A stretch of 64,000 bases of DNA, taken from assembly GCA_965200975.1 (NCBI GenBank), contig OZ241740.1:1178001-1242000 (forward strand), in the 5' to 3' direction. The stretch is from S5-327 sp965200975. Its GTDB lineage: Bacteria > Chloroflexota > Dehalococcoidia > Lucifugimonadales > Australimonadaceae. How positions within the stretch are numbered: the first letter of the stretch is position 1; each line of letters opens with the position of its first letter. Positions 1-8,196 of the stretch are shown here, piece after piece. The notes under the pieces are model-generated. The model was not told the origin of the DNA. It saw only the letters and a program-made list of their open reading frames with translations, and did no database searches. The position numbers were made by a program, and so were the translations under genes.

Positions 1-242
1 GCCTCCGCATTCGCTTCCGGAACATCGACAGCGCGGATGTTCGACCGCTTCTGCACCGCTCGCCCCTCGATGACCCAGTACTCGCTGACGATAGTGCGCC
101 GGCCGCTGAACCCTCCTGCAAGGTTCGCCTCGCCGGCTTTCGGAACTACGACGAAGGGGCGAAAGTCCTGTTCGTCGTCGCGCATGAACTCCCAGGTTCG
201 TTCGCTCTCAATGACGTGGGCGTCAGCGTCGATAATGGCCAT
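1..242 (-). CDS. Amidohydrolase-2 family protein, N-terminal fragment
   Basis: Reading the minus strand from an ATG at 240-242 gives an open frame to the window edge (about 80 residues). It begins MAIIDADAHVIES, the D-x-H metal-binding start of the amidohydrolase-2 (ACMSD-like) family, and continues with a family-like EYWVIEG segment. The same N-terminal pattern is seen in the two complete amidohydrolases at 2899-3996 and 21848-22918. A strong Shine-Dalgarno (GGGAGGAGGA) lies about 6 nt before the ATG. The rest of the gene is outside the window, so substrate and length are unknown. Family members are metal-dependent hydrolases or decarboxylases of small organic acids and amides. Confidence 0.8.
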   Translation of the reverse strand, partial: MAIIDADAHVIESERTWEFMRDDEQDFRPFVVVPKAGEANLAGGFSGRRTIVSEYWVIEGRAVQKRSNIRAVDVPEANAE

Positions 243-469
243 CGCGTCCTCCTCCCGGAGCAGCATTCCGGAACGTGTACGGGGCATCATATCCTGCGCG
301 TTAGGGTAGTCAAACTGAAGGGATGGCGCGGGGCTTCTCCGTGCGTGGCGCGTTCTCCCGGCGCCGTCCGCGGCTCGCTACGACGACTCGCCCGGCAGTC
401 GCGGAGGCTCCGTTTGCAAGCCGCAGATGACGTCGCCCCCTGCGGCGTTCCTCCCAGTGCGCCTCCGGC

Positions 470-503
470 TTGACGCAAACGGCAAGTGCTGCGAATATTC
501 GCA
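470..503 (+). promoter_or_regulatory. Promoter with overlapping 14-bp palindromic operator for the Fur-family gene
   Basis: A TTGACG hexamer (470-475) is followed after 17 nt by GAATAT (493-498), a plausible sigma-70 promoter. The perfect palindrome TGCGAATATTCGCA (490-503) covers the -10 element. Fur-family repressors bind palindromes of this general type and often repress themselves. The expected transcription start lies only a few bases before the ATG at 509, which implies a nearly leaderless message. The alternative TTG start at 470 would put the promoter inside the gene and is judged less likely. Confidence 0.55.
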
Positions 504-508
504 ACAGC

Positions 509-1033
509 ATGCCATCGCAAGACTCATCCGACGCCTCAGAAGCCATCAAGGCTGCGGGACGCCGCGTTACGGTGCAGCGCGTCGCAGTGATGGACGCCAT
601 CCGCGATATCGGCGGACACGTAACGGTCGAGCAGATCGCCGCGCGGCTTCGGGAGTCCTACCCGCAGATCGACCTCGCCACGGTGTATCGCACCGTCGAC
701 CTGCTGGGCCGGCTGCACCTCGTCAACGAAGTGCGGGTCGGCGCGGTGAGCCGCTATGAGTACGCGGCGCCCGGCTATCGCCACGGGCATATGGTCTGCG
801 AGCACTGCGGCAAGACATTCCACCTGGCGCCCGAGCGCCTCCAGGATCTGCGCGAGAAGGTGCAAGCAGACACCGGGTTCGATCTCCATACCGAGCACTT
901 CACGATGAGCGGGCTGTGCGCCGAGTGCGGCAAAGACACCGCGCACTCCCACAGCGGACACTCGCACGCGCCGGAACTCTTCGAGGCTGCGGAAGAGAGC
1001 CGCGCGCAACGCGTCCGTCAGGCTGAGAACTGA
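509..1033 (+). CDS. Fur-family metalloregulator (Nur/Zur-like)
   Basis: The 174-residue protein has the Fur layout. An N-terminal winged helix carries RRVTVQR and the recognition-helix motif TVYRTVDLL. A dimerisation/metal domain follows with HGHMVCEHC and a second CAEC pair, so two CxxC structural zinc sites are visible. The C terminus is His-rich (HSHSGHSHAPE), suggesting extra metal binding. A TTG at 470 would extend it by 13 residues, but the likely promoter sits there, so the ATG at 509 is preferred. The next gene, 71 bp downstream on the same strand, is a nickel/cobalt permease, so the regulator most likely senses nickel (Nur-like) or zinc. The metal is inferred from context only. Confidence 0.85.
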   Translation: MPSQDSSDASEAIKAAGRRVTVQRVAVMDAIRDIGGHVTVEQIAARLRESYPQIDLATVYRTVDLLGRLHLVNEVRVGAVSRYEYAAPGYRHGHMVCEHCGKTFHLAPERLQDLREKVQADTGFDLHTEHFTMSGLCAECGKDTAHSHSGHSHAPELFEAAEESRAQRVRQAEN

Positions 1034-1104
1034 GCGGCGGCGGACTACGCGCGCCGGAAAGACTGCGCGACAGGGCGCCCCGAGGCGCATGAGGAGGAAG
1101 AACA

Positions 1105-1863
1105 ATGCTCGACTTAAGCTCCGGGGCTTGGGCGGCGCTCGCGCTCGGCTTCCTGCTAGGGCTCAAGCACGCCACCGACGCCGACCACGTCGTCGCCGTC
1201 ACGACCATCGCCACAGAATCCCGCAACCCGTTGCGCGGCCTGTGGGTAGGGGCGTGGTGGGGGCTTGGCCACACCACGCCCCTGCTTATCGCCGGCGTCG
1301 TAATCCTTATGCTCAACGAAGCCCTCCTCGCCCGATACGAAGCCATTGCCCCAATGTTCGAATTCCTGGTGGGCGTAATGCTCGTGCTCCTCGGCGCCCA
1401 GGTCTTCTACAACCTGAAACGCGGACGCGTTCATGTGCATAGCCACCTGACTGAGAGCCGCCCGCACGTGCACATCCATGGGACGCACCCAAAGGGACAG
1501 GAGCAGGAATTGGAAGAGGATCCCGGGCACGACGTTCAGTGGCGCGGCCTGCCTGCGCTCCGTATCAAGTCGTACTGGGTTGGCGTAGTCCACGGTCTCG
1601 CCGGCAGCGCAGCGGTGATGCTCGCGCTCCTGCCGCGCGTCGACGGAATGTGGTTGGGGTTCGGTTATCTGCTCCTTTTCGGCGTTGGCACAATCATGTC
1701 GATGGGCGCGCTCACCATCGTGCTGGGCGTCCCCTTCGCGCTCACCAACCGGGCGCCGGCGCTGAGCAACGTGGTGGTGAGCATCGCCGGCGCGTTGAGC
1801 GTCGCCTTCGGCGTGGCGCTCATGCTCGAAATTGCGCTGGACGCCACGATTATCCCCATCTAG
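1105..1863 (+). CDS. Nickel/cobalt permease (NiCoT/UreH-like)
   Basis: This 252-residue hydrophobic protein carries the NiCoT signature H-x4-D-H in its first membrane segment (HATDADH, residues 22-28), which is the metal-selectivity motif of the family. About six membrane segments are visible, split by a hydrophilic His-rich loop (roughly residues 111-130) that may collect metal. It is shorter than classical NixA/HoxN (about 330-350 residues) and closer in size to the UreH-like branch. A strong Shine-Dalgarno (GAGGAGG) precedes the ATG. It follows the Fur-family gene and is probably co-transcribed and repressed by it. Expected role: uptake of Ni(II) or Co(II) across the cytoplasmic membrane. 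Which metal is used cannot be read from sequence. Confidence 0.8.
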   Translation: MLDLSSGAWAALALGFLLGLKHATDADHVVAVTTIATESRNPLRGLWVGAWWGLGHTTPLLIAGVVILMLNEALLARYEAIAPMFEFLVGVMLVLLGAQVFYNLKRGRVHVHSHLTESRPHVHIHGTHPKGQEQELEEDPGHDVQWRGLPALRIKSYWVGVVHGLAGSAAVMLALLPRVDGMWLGFGYLLLFGVGTIMSMGALTIVLGVPFALTNRAPALSNVVVSIAGALSVAFGVALMLEIALDATIIPI

Positions 1864-1880
1864 GGCCCGATCGGCGCCGC

Positions 1881-1920
1881 GTCCACTCCGGGCGGGGGAG
1901 CCAAGCCGCCCGGAGTGGAC
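1881..1920 (+). terminator. Strong hairpin after the nickel permease
   Basis: A perfect 15-bp stem (1881-1895 with 1906-1920) encloses a 10-nt loop and begins 17 nt after the permease stop. No T-run follows, so it is either a terminator of the U-less kind or an mRNA 3'-end stabiliser. It separates the metal-uptake pair from the SDR gene. Confidence 0.55.
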
Positions 1921-2044
1921 GCTATCGCGCGTCCGACGCATCCCTCTGAACCGTTGCGCCGATGCGCTGTTGTGCGGGGGCTGCTGTCTGTGTAGGCTAT
2001 CGCCGCACCAGTAGAGCGAGGCGCGCAGCGCGAGAGTCCGAAGC

Positions 2045-2848
2045 ATGGCTAACTCCGACATCGACCTGACCGGCAAAGTCGCCCTTGTAACCGGCGCGAG
2101 CCAGGGCATCGGGCGCGCCATCGCAACGGCGCTTGCCGGGCATGGGGCCGACATCGTAGCCGTCGCCCGTGAACCGGAGTCTGTGGAAGGCGGCGCTGAG
2201 CGCATTCACCGGCCCCTTGCCCCCGTAATAGCCGACATCGAGGCCATGGGGCGCCGGGCGCTGGGAGTCCTCGCCGATGTGCGCGAACCGGATCAGGTCG
2301 ACGAGATGGCGGCAAGCGCGCTGCGCGCGTTCGGACATGTAGACATCGTCGTCAACAATGCAGGCGCCACTTGGGGCGAAACGTTCAAGATGGCCCCGCT
2401 GCTCGAGCTCTCGTCACGCGATTTTCAGGAGTCGCTCCGCCTGAACCTGCAGAGCGTGTTCCTCGTTAGCTGCGCCCTCGCGCCGGCGATGGTCGAGCGG
2501 GGCGAGGGCGCCATCGTGAACCTTGCGTCCATCTCAGGGCAGGGGCCCAGCGCCGGCAACGGGGCCTACGGCGCCGCCAAGGCAGGCGTCATCTCCCTCA
2601 CCCGCACTATGGCGATGGAGTGGGCGCCGGTGCGCGTCAACGCCGTCGCTCCTGGTACGGTCGACCACGCCGATCGGGCGGCGACGCATCCCTACGCCCG
2701 TGGCCGCGCCCCGGTTTCCCAGACCGCCGCGCTTGGCCGCGCCGCTACGCCGGAGGAGGTCGCAGCCGCCGTCCTCTTCCTCGCTTCCGGGGCGGCGTCG
2801 TACATCACCGGAGCAGTGCTCGATGTGAACGGCGGACGCCTCGTGTAA
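2045..2848 (+). CDS. Short-chain dehydrogenase/reductase (SDR)
   Basis: This is a classical SDR of 267 residues. The cofactor motif TGASQGIG spans residues 16-23, NNAG starts at residue 104, and the catalytic Tyr175 and Lys179 lie in YGAAK with a Ser-containing strand (NLASISG) before them. The C terminus ends in the usual ITGAVLDVNGG segment. The enzyme should oxidise or reduce a carbonyl/alcohol with NAD(P)H in the cytoplasm; the substrate cannot be deduced. An insertion of about 15 residues after the second strand (EGGAERIHRP region) is longer than in the simplest members. It lies 50 bp before an amidohydrolase gene and may form a catabolic unit with it. Confidence 0.88.
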   Translation: MANSDIDLTGKVALVTGASQGIGRAIATALAGHGADIVAVAREPESVEGGAERIHRPLAPVIADIEAMGRRALGVLADVREPDQVDEMAASALRAFGHVDIVVNNAGATWGETFKMAPLLELSSRDFQESLRLNLQSVFLVSCALAPAMVERGEGAIVNLASISGQGPSAGNGAYGAAKAGVISLTRTMAMEWAPVRVNAVAPGTVDHADRAATHPYARGRAPVSQTAALGRAATPEEVAAAVLFLASGAASYITGAVLDVNGGRLV

Positions 2849-2898
2849 ACGCGCAGCGGCAGCGCACACAGCGAGACAGAGCGAAAGGAGAGCATCCC

Positions 2899-3996
2899 GT
2901 GACAACCGAAATCGGCCTCCGCGTTATCGACGCCGACGCCCATGTTGTCGAATCGCCCCGCACGTGGGACTACCTCGAGGGAGACGAGCGGCGACACCGT
3001 CCCTCGCTCTTCTCTTCGCCCGACCTTCCCCTGCGGGAGTTCTGGGTAATCGACGGCAAGGTGCGCGGCACCCGCCTCCCGACGCTCTCGGAGAAACAGC
3101 TGCAGGAGCTCTCCGATCGCTCCGGGTACAACGTAACGACGCCGGTAGCCGCCCGCGAGCTCGACGACGTGCGGCTCCGTTTGGAGCATATGGACGCGCT
3201 CGGCGTCGACGTGCAGGTGCTCCACAACAGCCTGTGGATTACAAAGGTCGCAGACCAACCCGACCCGGAGATCGCTCTCTGCCGCGCCTGGAACCGCTGG
3301 ATGGCCAACGCTCACGGGCAGGCGCAGGGACGCCTGAAGTGGACCTGCGTTGTGCCCACTATGACCATCGCCGAGTGCCTTGCCGAGATGCGGACGGCCC
3401 AGCGGAACGGCGCCGTAGGCGTGTGCCTCCGCGCTCACGAGGCCGAACGCCACCTCATTGACCCTTACTTCTACCCGTTGTACGAGGAGGCCGAACGCCT
3501 CGACCTCGCCATCGTCGTGCACGTCTCAAACGCAGACCCGTGGCTTGCCGAACGCCTCAAGTCGGCCTACGACTTCGGATCTAGCTTCTCTCCGCTCCGC
3601 GTGCCGACGGTGACGAGCTGCCACGAGTACATAATGAGCGAGGTACCGCTGCTCTTTCCCAGACTGCGCTGGGCGTTCATCGAGGTTAGCGCTCAGTGGG
3701 TCCCCTGGCTCGTGAAGGAGGCGCGCCGCCGCGGGCGTAAGCTCGGGCGCAAGCTGCCCGACGACCTGTTTGCGGAGTACCGCATCTACGCCGCATGCGA
3801 GACCGACGACGACCTGCCGTTCATCCTCAAGTACGCCGGCGAAGACAATATCGTCATCGGCACCGACTACGGCCACACCGACATTTCGAGCGAGACCGAC
3901 GCCATCGGCGTCTTCCGGGAGACTATCAACGACATCAGCGAGGCGGCCAAGGAGAAGATCCTCGCGGCGAACCCCGCCCGCCTCTACGGGCTGTAG
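2899..3996 (+). CDS. Amidohydrolase-2 (ACMSD-like) family protein
   Basis: The 365-residue protein starts at a GTG (2899) preceded by GAAAGGAG. Family hallmarks are an N-terminal DADAHVVES metal motif, a central VVHVSN strand, and a C-terminal GTDYGHTD carrying the last metal ligand and catalytic Asp. It ends with NPARLYGL, the usual end of amidohydrolase-2 proteins. The fold is a TIM barrel with a metal centre. Known relatives decarboxylate or hydrolyse aromatic-derived acids. An in-frame reading could be extended upstream into the SDR, but that stretch is SDR sequence in another frame. It converges on the cyclodeaminase-like gene with only 8 bp between stops. Confidence 0.87.
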   Translation: MTTEIGLRVIDADAHVVESPRTWDYLEGDERRHRPSLFSSPDLPLREFWVIDGKVRGTRLPTLSEKQLQELSDRSGYNVTTPVAARELDDVRLRLEHMDALGVDVQVLHNSLWITKVADQPDPEIALCRAWNRWMANAHGQAQGRLKWTCVVPTMTIAECLAEMRTAQRNGAVGVCLRAHEAERHLIDPYFYPLYEEAERLDLAIVVHVSNADPWLAERLKSAYDFGSSFSPLRVPTVTSCHEYIMSEVPLLFPRLRWAFIEVSAQWVPWLVKEARRRGRKLGRKLPDDLFAEYRIYAACETDDDLPFILKYAGEDNIVIGTDYGHTDISSETDAIGVFRETINDISEAAKEKILAANPARLYGL

Positions 3997-4004
3997 CCCC
4001 GGCG

Positions 4005-5099
4005 CTATGCCGAGGGGTACAAGCCCCGGTTGTGCCAGGCTGAGAGGTCGCTGCCGAACCACTCGGTGGGGATCTCCTGCCCGACGCCCGCCTCGACGGC
4101 TTTGCGGTAGATAAGCGCTCCGGCCGCCGACATCTGGATACCCATGCCGGTGCTGTTCTTGTAGTAGACGATGTCGCCCGGCTTCGCTTCCAGCTTGGTC
4201 GTGCCCGCGACCACTTCTCCGAGCGTGCAGATGCGCTCCCACGACACGACGCCCGCCTCGATAGGGTCGAGCAGTTCGCGCTGCCCGTTGGAGTGCACGC
4301 TCTCCCTGTCGTTGATGCAGATGAAGCTGCTTCGGGCGAACGTCGTCTCGTCCACTTCCGACTTCTTGAAGTTCGCGTCGCTGTTCTGCAAGGAGATGAC
4401 GAACTGGCCCGGCTCCAGCCACTCCCCGTCGAATACGGGCTTGCCGCTGACGTAGCCGGCGTTCGTCGCGCAGCACACAATCTCGGCGCCCTCCATCGCT
4501 TCGCGCGGCGCCTCGACGGGAGTCACCTCGATCTCGAGGCGTTGCTCCATCTCGCGAGCAAACTCCTCACGGTGCTCTCTGGTTGGGCTGTACACCTTGA
4601 CGCTGCGTATAGGACGGACCTGCACGAGCGCTTCGAGGTCGGTCCGCGCCAGCTTGCCGCTGCCGAACATACAGACGCTCTGCGCGCCTTCGGGCGCGAG
4701 ATGCTTGGCCGCCACGCCGGACGTCGCTCCCACCCGGATGCAGGACAGCCAGAACTCCTGGATGAAAGCCAGCGGCTGACCGGTCTGCATATCGGTGATG
4801 ATGATGAAGCCCCAGTTGCGTCCATCGTGCCGGGGGGACTGCTCCCCCTGCGCGCCGGGCCGGTCGCTGCGCGCGCTCCCGCCGACACGGATCGCCGCGA
4901 CGTCGTACGACGGCGTCGTGCCGATGTGAACGTTCGATCCGTACACGCGGCCTGGCGTCGTCGTTGGGCTGATGTACCGAATACGGGGAATGTTGACGGT
5001 GCCGGCGGCGTAATCGCGGAATGCCGTCTCCATAGCCTCGATGCAGAGGGACATCGGCATCACCCTCGCAACGTCTTCGTCGGTCAGCACCAGCGTCAT
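4005..5099 (-). CDS. Ornithine cyclodeaminase / mu-crystallin family protein (copy 1)
   Basis: This 364-residue protein has the family's Rossmann part, with a CMFGSGKLA glycine-rich motif after the typical SCIRVGATSGVAA segment, and the KNSTGMGIQ segment near the C terminus. Ornithine cyclodeaminase itself makes proline from ornithine with NAD. Many homologues instead reduce imines or ketimines (ketimine reductase, alanine dehydrogenase), so the exact reaction is open. A related gene lies at 13865-14941; both proteins share the VYSPTR-hREEFA/E region and an EIPTEWF or ELPTEWF end. The start is an ATG at 5099 with no close upstream gene. Confidence 0.8.
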   Translation of the reverse strand: MTLVLTDEDVARVMPMSLCIEAMETAFRDYAAGTVNIPRIRYISPTTTPGRVYGSNVHIGTTPSYDVAAIRVGGSARSDRPGAQGEQSPRHDGRNWGFIIITDMQTGQPLAFIQEFWLSCIRVGATSGVAAKHLAPEGAQSVCMFGSGKLARTDLEALVQVRPIRSVKVYSPTREHREEFAREMEQRLEIEVTPVEAPREAMEGAEIVCCATNAGYVSGKPVFDGEWLEPGQFVISLQNSDANFKKSEVDETTFARSSFICINDRESVHSNGQRELLDPIEAGVVSWERICTLGEVVAGTTKLEAKPGDIVYYKNSTGMGIQMSAAGALIYRKAVEAGVGQEIPTEWFGSDLSAWHNRGLYPSA

Positions 5100-5181
5100 G
5101 CGTCACCCCCTTCGCGCTTGCAGCCGGGGGCATCGTAGGGGCGCGCGCCTCGCCGCACAAGTCCCGCTGCCGGGGCAGCCT

Positions 5182-6536
5182 TCATGGAGCGGCGTCCGAC
5201 GCCCGGGGCTGCTCGTCGAACGCCCAGAGGGCCGCGAGCAGCCTGTCGACGCGTCTGGCGGGCAAGACGCCGTCGGCGAGGGAGCGGAACTTGGCCTCGA
5301 TCTCGGCGTCCGACAGCGGGTTGGCGGCGTTCCCCCGGCTGTTGTCGATGTAGGCGGCGTAGAGCTTGCCGTCGGCGTTGGCCTCGATCCGGGCGGCTTG
5401 AGCGGCAGGAAAGCGAGCGGTCATCGCCGGGTCTTCGCGGACCGTGATGCGCGTCATCAGCTCCTGCGCGACAGGGTCGGCGATGCGCTCGTCGGTGAAC
5501 TGCCTGGCGGTGACTTCGCCGTCGATCAGCGCGACGGCGACAAGGTAGGGGATAGAGTGGTCGGCGGTTTCGCGGTCGCGCACGTCCCACTTGTCGGGGT
5601 CGGCTGATTGTCGGGGTCGGCTGAGCTCGTTATCGCCTGGCGGTAGCTTGTCGTCAGAATGCTGTCGGGCAGGACTCCGCCGATCTGCTTGCGGAGGTCG
5701 AGGGCGGCCCAGATGGCGGCCTGCGCGTTGAACTGCGCCGGGAAGGCTTTGATGCTCGTAAGGTTGGTGTGGAATGGGCCCCCGGAACCGCCGAGCGACG
5801 GCAAGGGCGTGCGTTCCCCGAGGATCCCCGCAAGGCCGCTGTCGGCATAGAACGCCTCCTCCGGGCCTGTCATACCGCGGGCGGCGAGCCGCGCGGCGAA
5901 GACGCCGGCCTGCGCTGCGTTGGCCGCGGAGCCGGCCTTCCACATCGAGAGCCGCCCGTCGCGGACGACGCGAAGCCCGAGGTTCGCCGAGAGCGCGATA
6001 GCGATTGCGTGGGCCGTGCGTTCGGCGTCGAGAGCGAGCGACTTCGCCGCGCCTGCCGCCGAGCCGATGGCCACGTGCAACGAGTGATCGATCAGCTTGG
6101 CCGAGGGTTTGTGCTGCTCATTGAGCCCGCAAAAGACTTCGTAGGCCGCGACCATTGCAGTGAGAGCGTCGCGTCCGCTCAGGCCAAGCGCGCCGGACAG
6201 CGTGAGCACGGCGGCGATAGTGTCGCTGGGGTGCCCGCCCTCCAAAGCGAAGTACGTGTCGTTGAAATCGAGGTAGCGCGCCATCAGCGTGTTGGCGAAC
6301 ACGGCGAGTTCGGGGGTAGTGCGCTCGCCGGTGATCCATACGCGCGCCGGGGCGGCGGCGGACGCTTCGCGCGCCATCTCCCGCGCAATAGCGACGGGCG
6401 CGCCGTTGCTTCCGCCGAGCGCGCACCCGATAGTGTCGACGAGCCGCGCCTTCATTCCATGCAGCGCCTGTTCGGGGATATCGTCGAACGTCAGGCGGGC
6501 AACGTAGTCGCTAAGGCGCTGGGTGAGGGCATCCAT
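5182..6536 (-). pseudogene. MmgE/PrpD family gene broken by a 17-bp tandem duplication
   Basis: From the ATG at 6536 the minus strand reads an MmgE/PrpD protein (MDALTQRLSDYVARL, then GMKARLVDTIGCALGG, NDTYFALEGGHPSD) as far as about position 5610. There the frame shifts, and the typical C-terminal part (DKWDVRDRETADHS, then PYLVAVALIDG) continues in another frame to a stop at 5182. The shift is exactly explained by a 17-bp unit present twice in tandem (5591-5607 and 5608-5624). Removing one copy joins ADPD to KWDVRD in one frame of about 445 residues, the normal family length. PrpD itself is 2-methylcitrate dehydratase; this member's substrate is unknown. It could be a real recent mutation or an assembly error. 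Confidence 0.8.
5591..5624. repeat. 17-bp tandem duplication in the MmgE/PrpD gene
   Basis: The unit TTGTCGGGGTCGGCTGA occurs twice with no gap and no mismatch. Because 17 is not a multiple of three, it frameshifts the host gene. Loss of one copy by slippage would restore it. Confidence 0.9.
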
Positions 6537-6651
6537 ATCGCGGGCTATCGTATCAGGGCGCAAGCGTTGCGCCGCCTTTACAGAAGGCGCAGCCGCCTCA
6601 CTCTCCGTGCACGCGGATGAGGGTTAGGGGAGCGGAGCGACGTAGAGAGGG

Positions 6652-6737
6652 TGGTGCCGAGGGTGGGGCTCGAACCCACACGTCCAGAAGGACTGCGGAG
6701 TTTAAGTCCGCTGCGTCTGCCGTTCCGCCACCTCGGC
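6652..6737 (-). tRNA. tRNA-Leu (anticodon UAA)
   Basis: The minus strand folds as a class II tRNA. It has a 7-bp acceptor GCCGAGG/CCTCGGC, an anticodon stem GCGGA/TCCGC around the loop CTTAAAC (anticodon TAA, decoding UUA/UUG), a long variable arm, and a TpsiC arm with GGTTCGAGCC. The discriminator is A (6655) and the CCA end is encoded (6652-6654). In a GC-rich genome UUA codons should be rare, so this is a low-demand tRNA. Confidence 0.96.
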
Positions 6738-6745
6738 GCATCGCA

Positions 6746-6751
6746 ATTATA
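6746..6751 (-). promoter_or_regulatory. -10 element of the tRNA-Leu promoter
   Basis: A perfect TATAAT on the minus strand lies 8 nt before the mature 5' end of the tRNA, placing transcription start about at the tRNA's first bases. No convincing -35 element is visible at the standard spacing. Confidence 0.55.
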
Positions 6752-6782
6752 CGCCCCGCTCTGAAGCGTCCCGCGCTAATAT

Positions 6783-8180
6783 GTGGCTATGGCTGATTCT
6801 CCTTATCGCAGCATCCCCGGCGTAGACCGGGTGCTTTCCGAGCCTGCGCTCGCCGAAATCCTGTCGGAGAGCCGGCGCGACATAGTGGCCGAGGCCGTCC
6901 GTGAACGCATCGCGGAGGCGCGGGACTCCGTTGCGCGGGCCGAGGCCCCGCCGACGGCGTCGGAAGTGGCGCAGGCCGTTGCTCAGCGGCTGCGGCGCGA
7001 CTGGGCGAGCTGGCCCGCGCCGGTGATCAACGCGACGGGCGTCATCCTTCACACGAATCTGGGGCGGGCGCCGCTGTCGGAAGAGAGTCTGCGCGCAGTC
7101 TCCGCCGCTGCGCGGGGCTACGCCGACCTGGAGCTCGACCTGGCGGACGGCAAACGCGGGTCGCGCCATTCGGCTATCGCGCGGCTGTTGCGGCAGCTAA
7201 CCGGCGCCGAGGACGCGCTGGTGGTCAACAACAACGCCGGGGCTATGCTGCTTGGACTCGCCGCGATAGCGGCAGGGCGCGAAGTCGCCGTCTCGCGCGG
7301 CGAGGCGAGCGAAATCGGCGGAGGCTTCCGCATCCCCGAAGTGCTTGCCCAAAGCGGCGCCGCCTTAGTCGAGGTGGGGACGGTCAACCGCACGTACGCC
7401 CATGACTACGACCGCGCTGTCGCCGCCGGCGCAGCCGCGATCCTGGTAGTTCACCGCTCGAACTTTCAGGTGATTGGCTTTACCCACGAACCGACGCTGG
7501 CCGATGTCGCCGCTGTGGGCGCCTCGCGCGGCGCGGCGGTGCTGCACGACCTCGGGTCCGGCGCGCTGCTCGACACGGCGGGGTACGGGCTGGGGCATGA
7601 GCCGATGCCGCAGGAGAGCCTAGCCGCCGGCGCAGACCTCGTCTTCTTCTCGGGCGACAAGCTGCTCGGAGGCCCGCAGGCCGGCCTCGTGGCGGGAAGG
7701 GCGGCGCTCGTGGCCAGGCTCAAGGCGCACCCGCTCGCCCGCGCGCTCCGCGCCGACAAGCTCACGCTCGCCGCTCTGCACGAAACGCTGCTGCACTATG
7801 TGCGCGGAGAGGCCCGGGAGCGCGTGCCGGTGTGGCGGATGATCTCCGCCTCGCGCGAAGAGCTGGACTTGCGAGCGTCCGCCCTTGCCCTGCGAATTCG
7901 GGCGGCGGGGCTGGCGGTTGATGTGGTCGACGTCCTCTCAGCCCTTGGAGGAGGCAGCCGCCCTGCCGAAGGACTGCCGTCGCGGGCCGTCAGTATCGGA
8001 ACCTCAGCCGCCGGAGGGCCGGACGAATTGGCGCGGCGGCTGCGCGCCGGTTCGCCGGCAGTGATGGGGCGCATCGAGGGCGACCGGCTGCTGCTCGACC
8101 TGCGCACTGTTCCGCCGGAGCGCGATGCGGATCTTGCCGGCGCCGTCGTCGCGGCGGGGACGGAAACCAGCGAACGCTGA
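6783..8180 (+). CDS. selA: L-seryl-tRNA(Sec) selenium transferase (selenocysteine synthase)
   Basis: SelA is a PLP enzyme that converts Ser-tRNA(Sec) to Sec-tRNA(Sec) with selenophosphate. The 465-residue protein matches the family in length and motifs: VINATGVILHTNLGRAPLS near residue 81, NNNAGA, and FSGDKLLGGPQAG with the PLP lysine at about residue 293. A GTG at 6783 and an ATG at 6789 are both possible starts. TAATAT at 6777-6782 would place the transcript start near 6789, i.e. a leaderless message. The presence of selA implies that UGA is read as Sec somewhere in this genome. A candidate target lies 1.5 kb downstream. selB, selC and selD are not in the window. Confidence 0.95.
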   Translation: MAMADSPYRSIPGVDRVLSEPALAEILSESRRDIVAEAVRERIAEARDSVARAEAPPTASEVAQAVAQRLRRDWASWPAPVINATGVILHTNLGRAPLSEESLRAVSAAARGYADLELDLADGKRGSRHSAIARLLRQLTGAEDALVVNNNAGAMLLGLAAIAAGREVAVSRGEASEIGGGFRIPEVLAQSGAALVEVGTVNRTYAHDYDRAVAAGAAAILVVHRSNFQVIGFTHEPTLADVAAVGASRGAAVLHDLGSGALLDTAGYGLGHEPMPQESLAAGADLVFFSGDKLLGGPQAGLVAGRAALVARLKAHPLARALRADKLTLAALHETLLHYVRGEARERVPVWRMISASREELDLRASALALRIRAAGLAVDVVDVLSALGGGSRPAEGLPSRAVSIGTSAAGGPDELARRLRAGSPAVMGRIEGDRLLLDLRTVPPERDADLAGAVVAAGTETSER

Positions 8181-8196
8181 CCGGATGGCCCAGAGC

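Noticed and set aside
243..469. Possible gene between the amidohydrolase fragment and the regulator
   Set aside because: Only shadow ORFs with no start signal or family pattern. The stretch is a divergent promoter region.
1156..2205. 349-codon minus-strand ORF over the nickel permease and SDR start
   Set aside because: It is antisense to two clear genes, has no family match and a low-complexity GC-driven composition.
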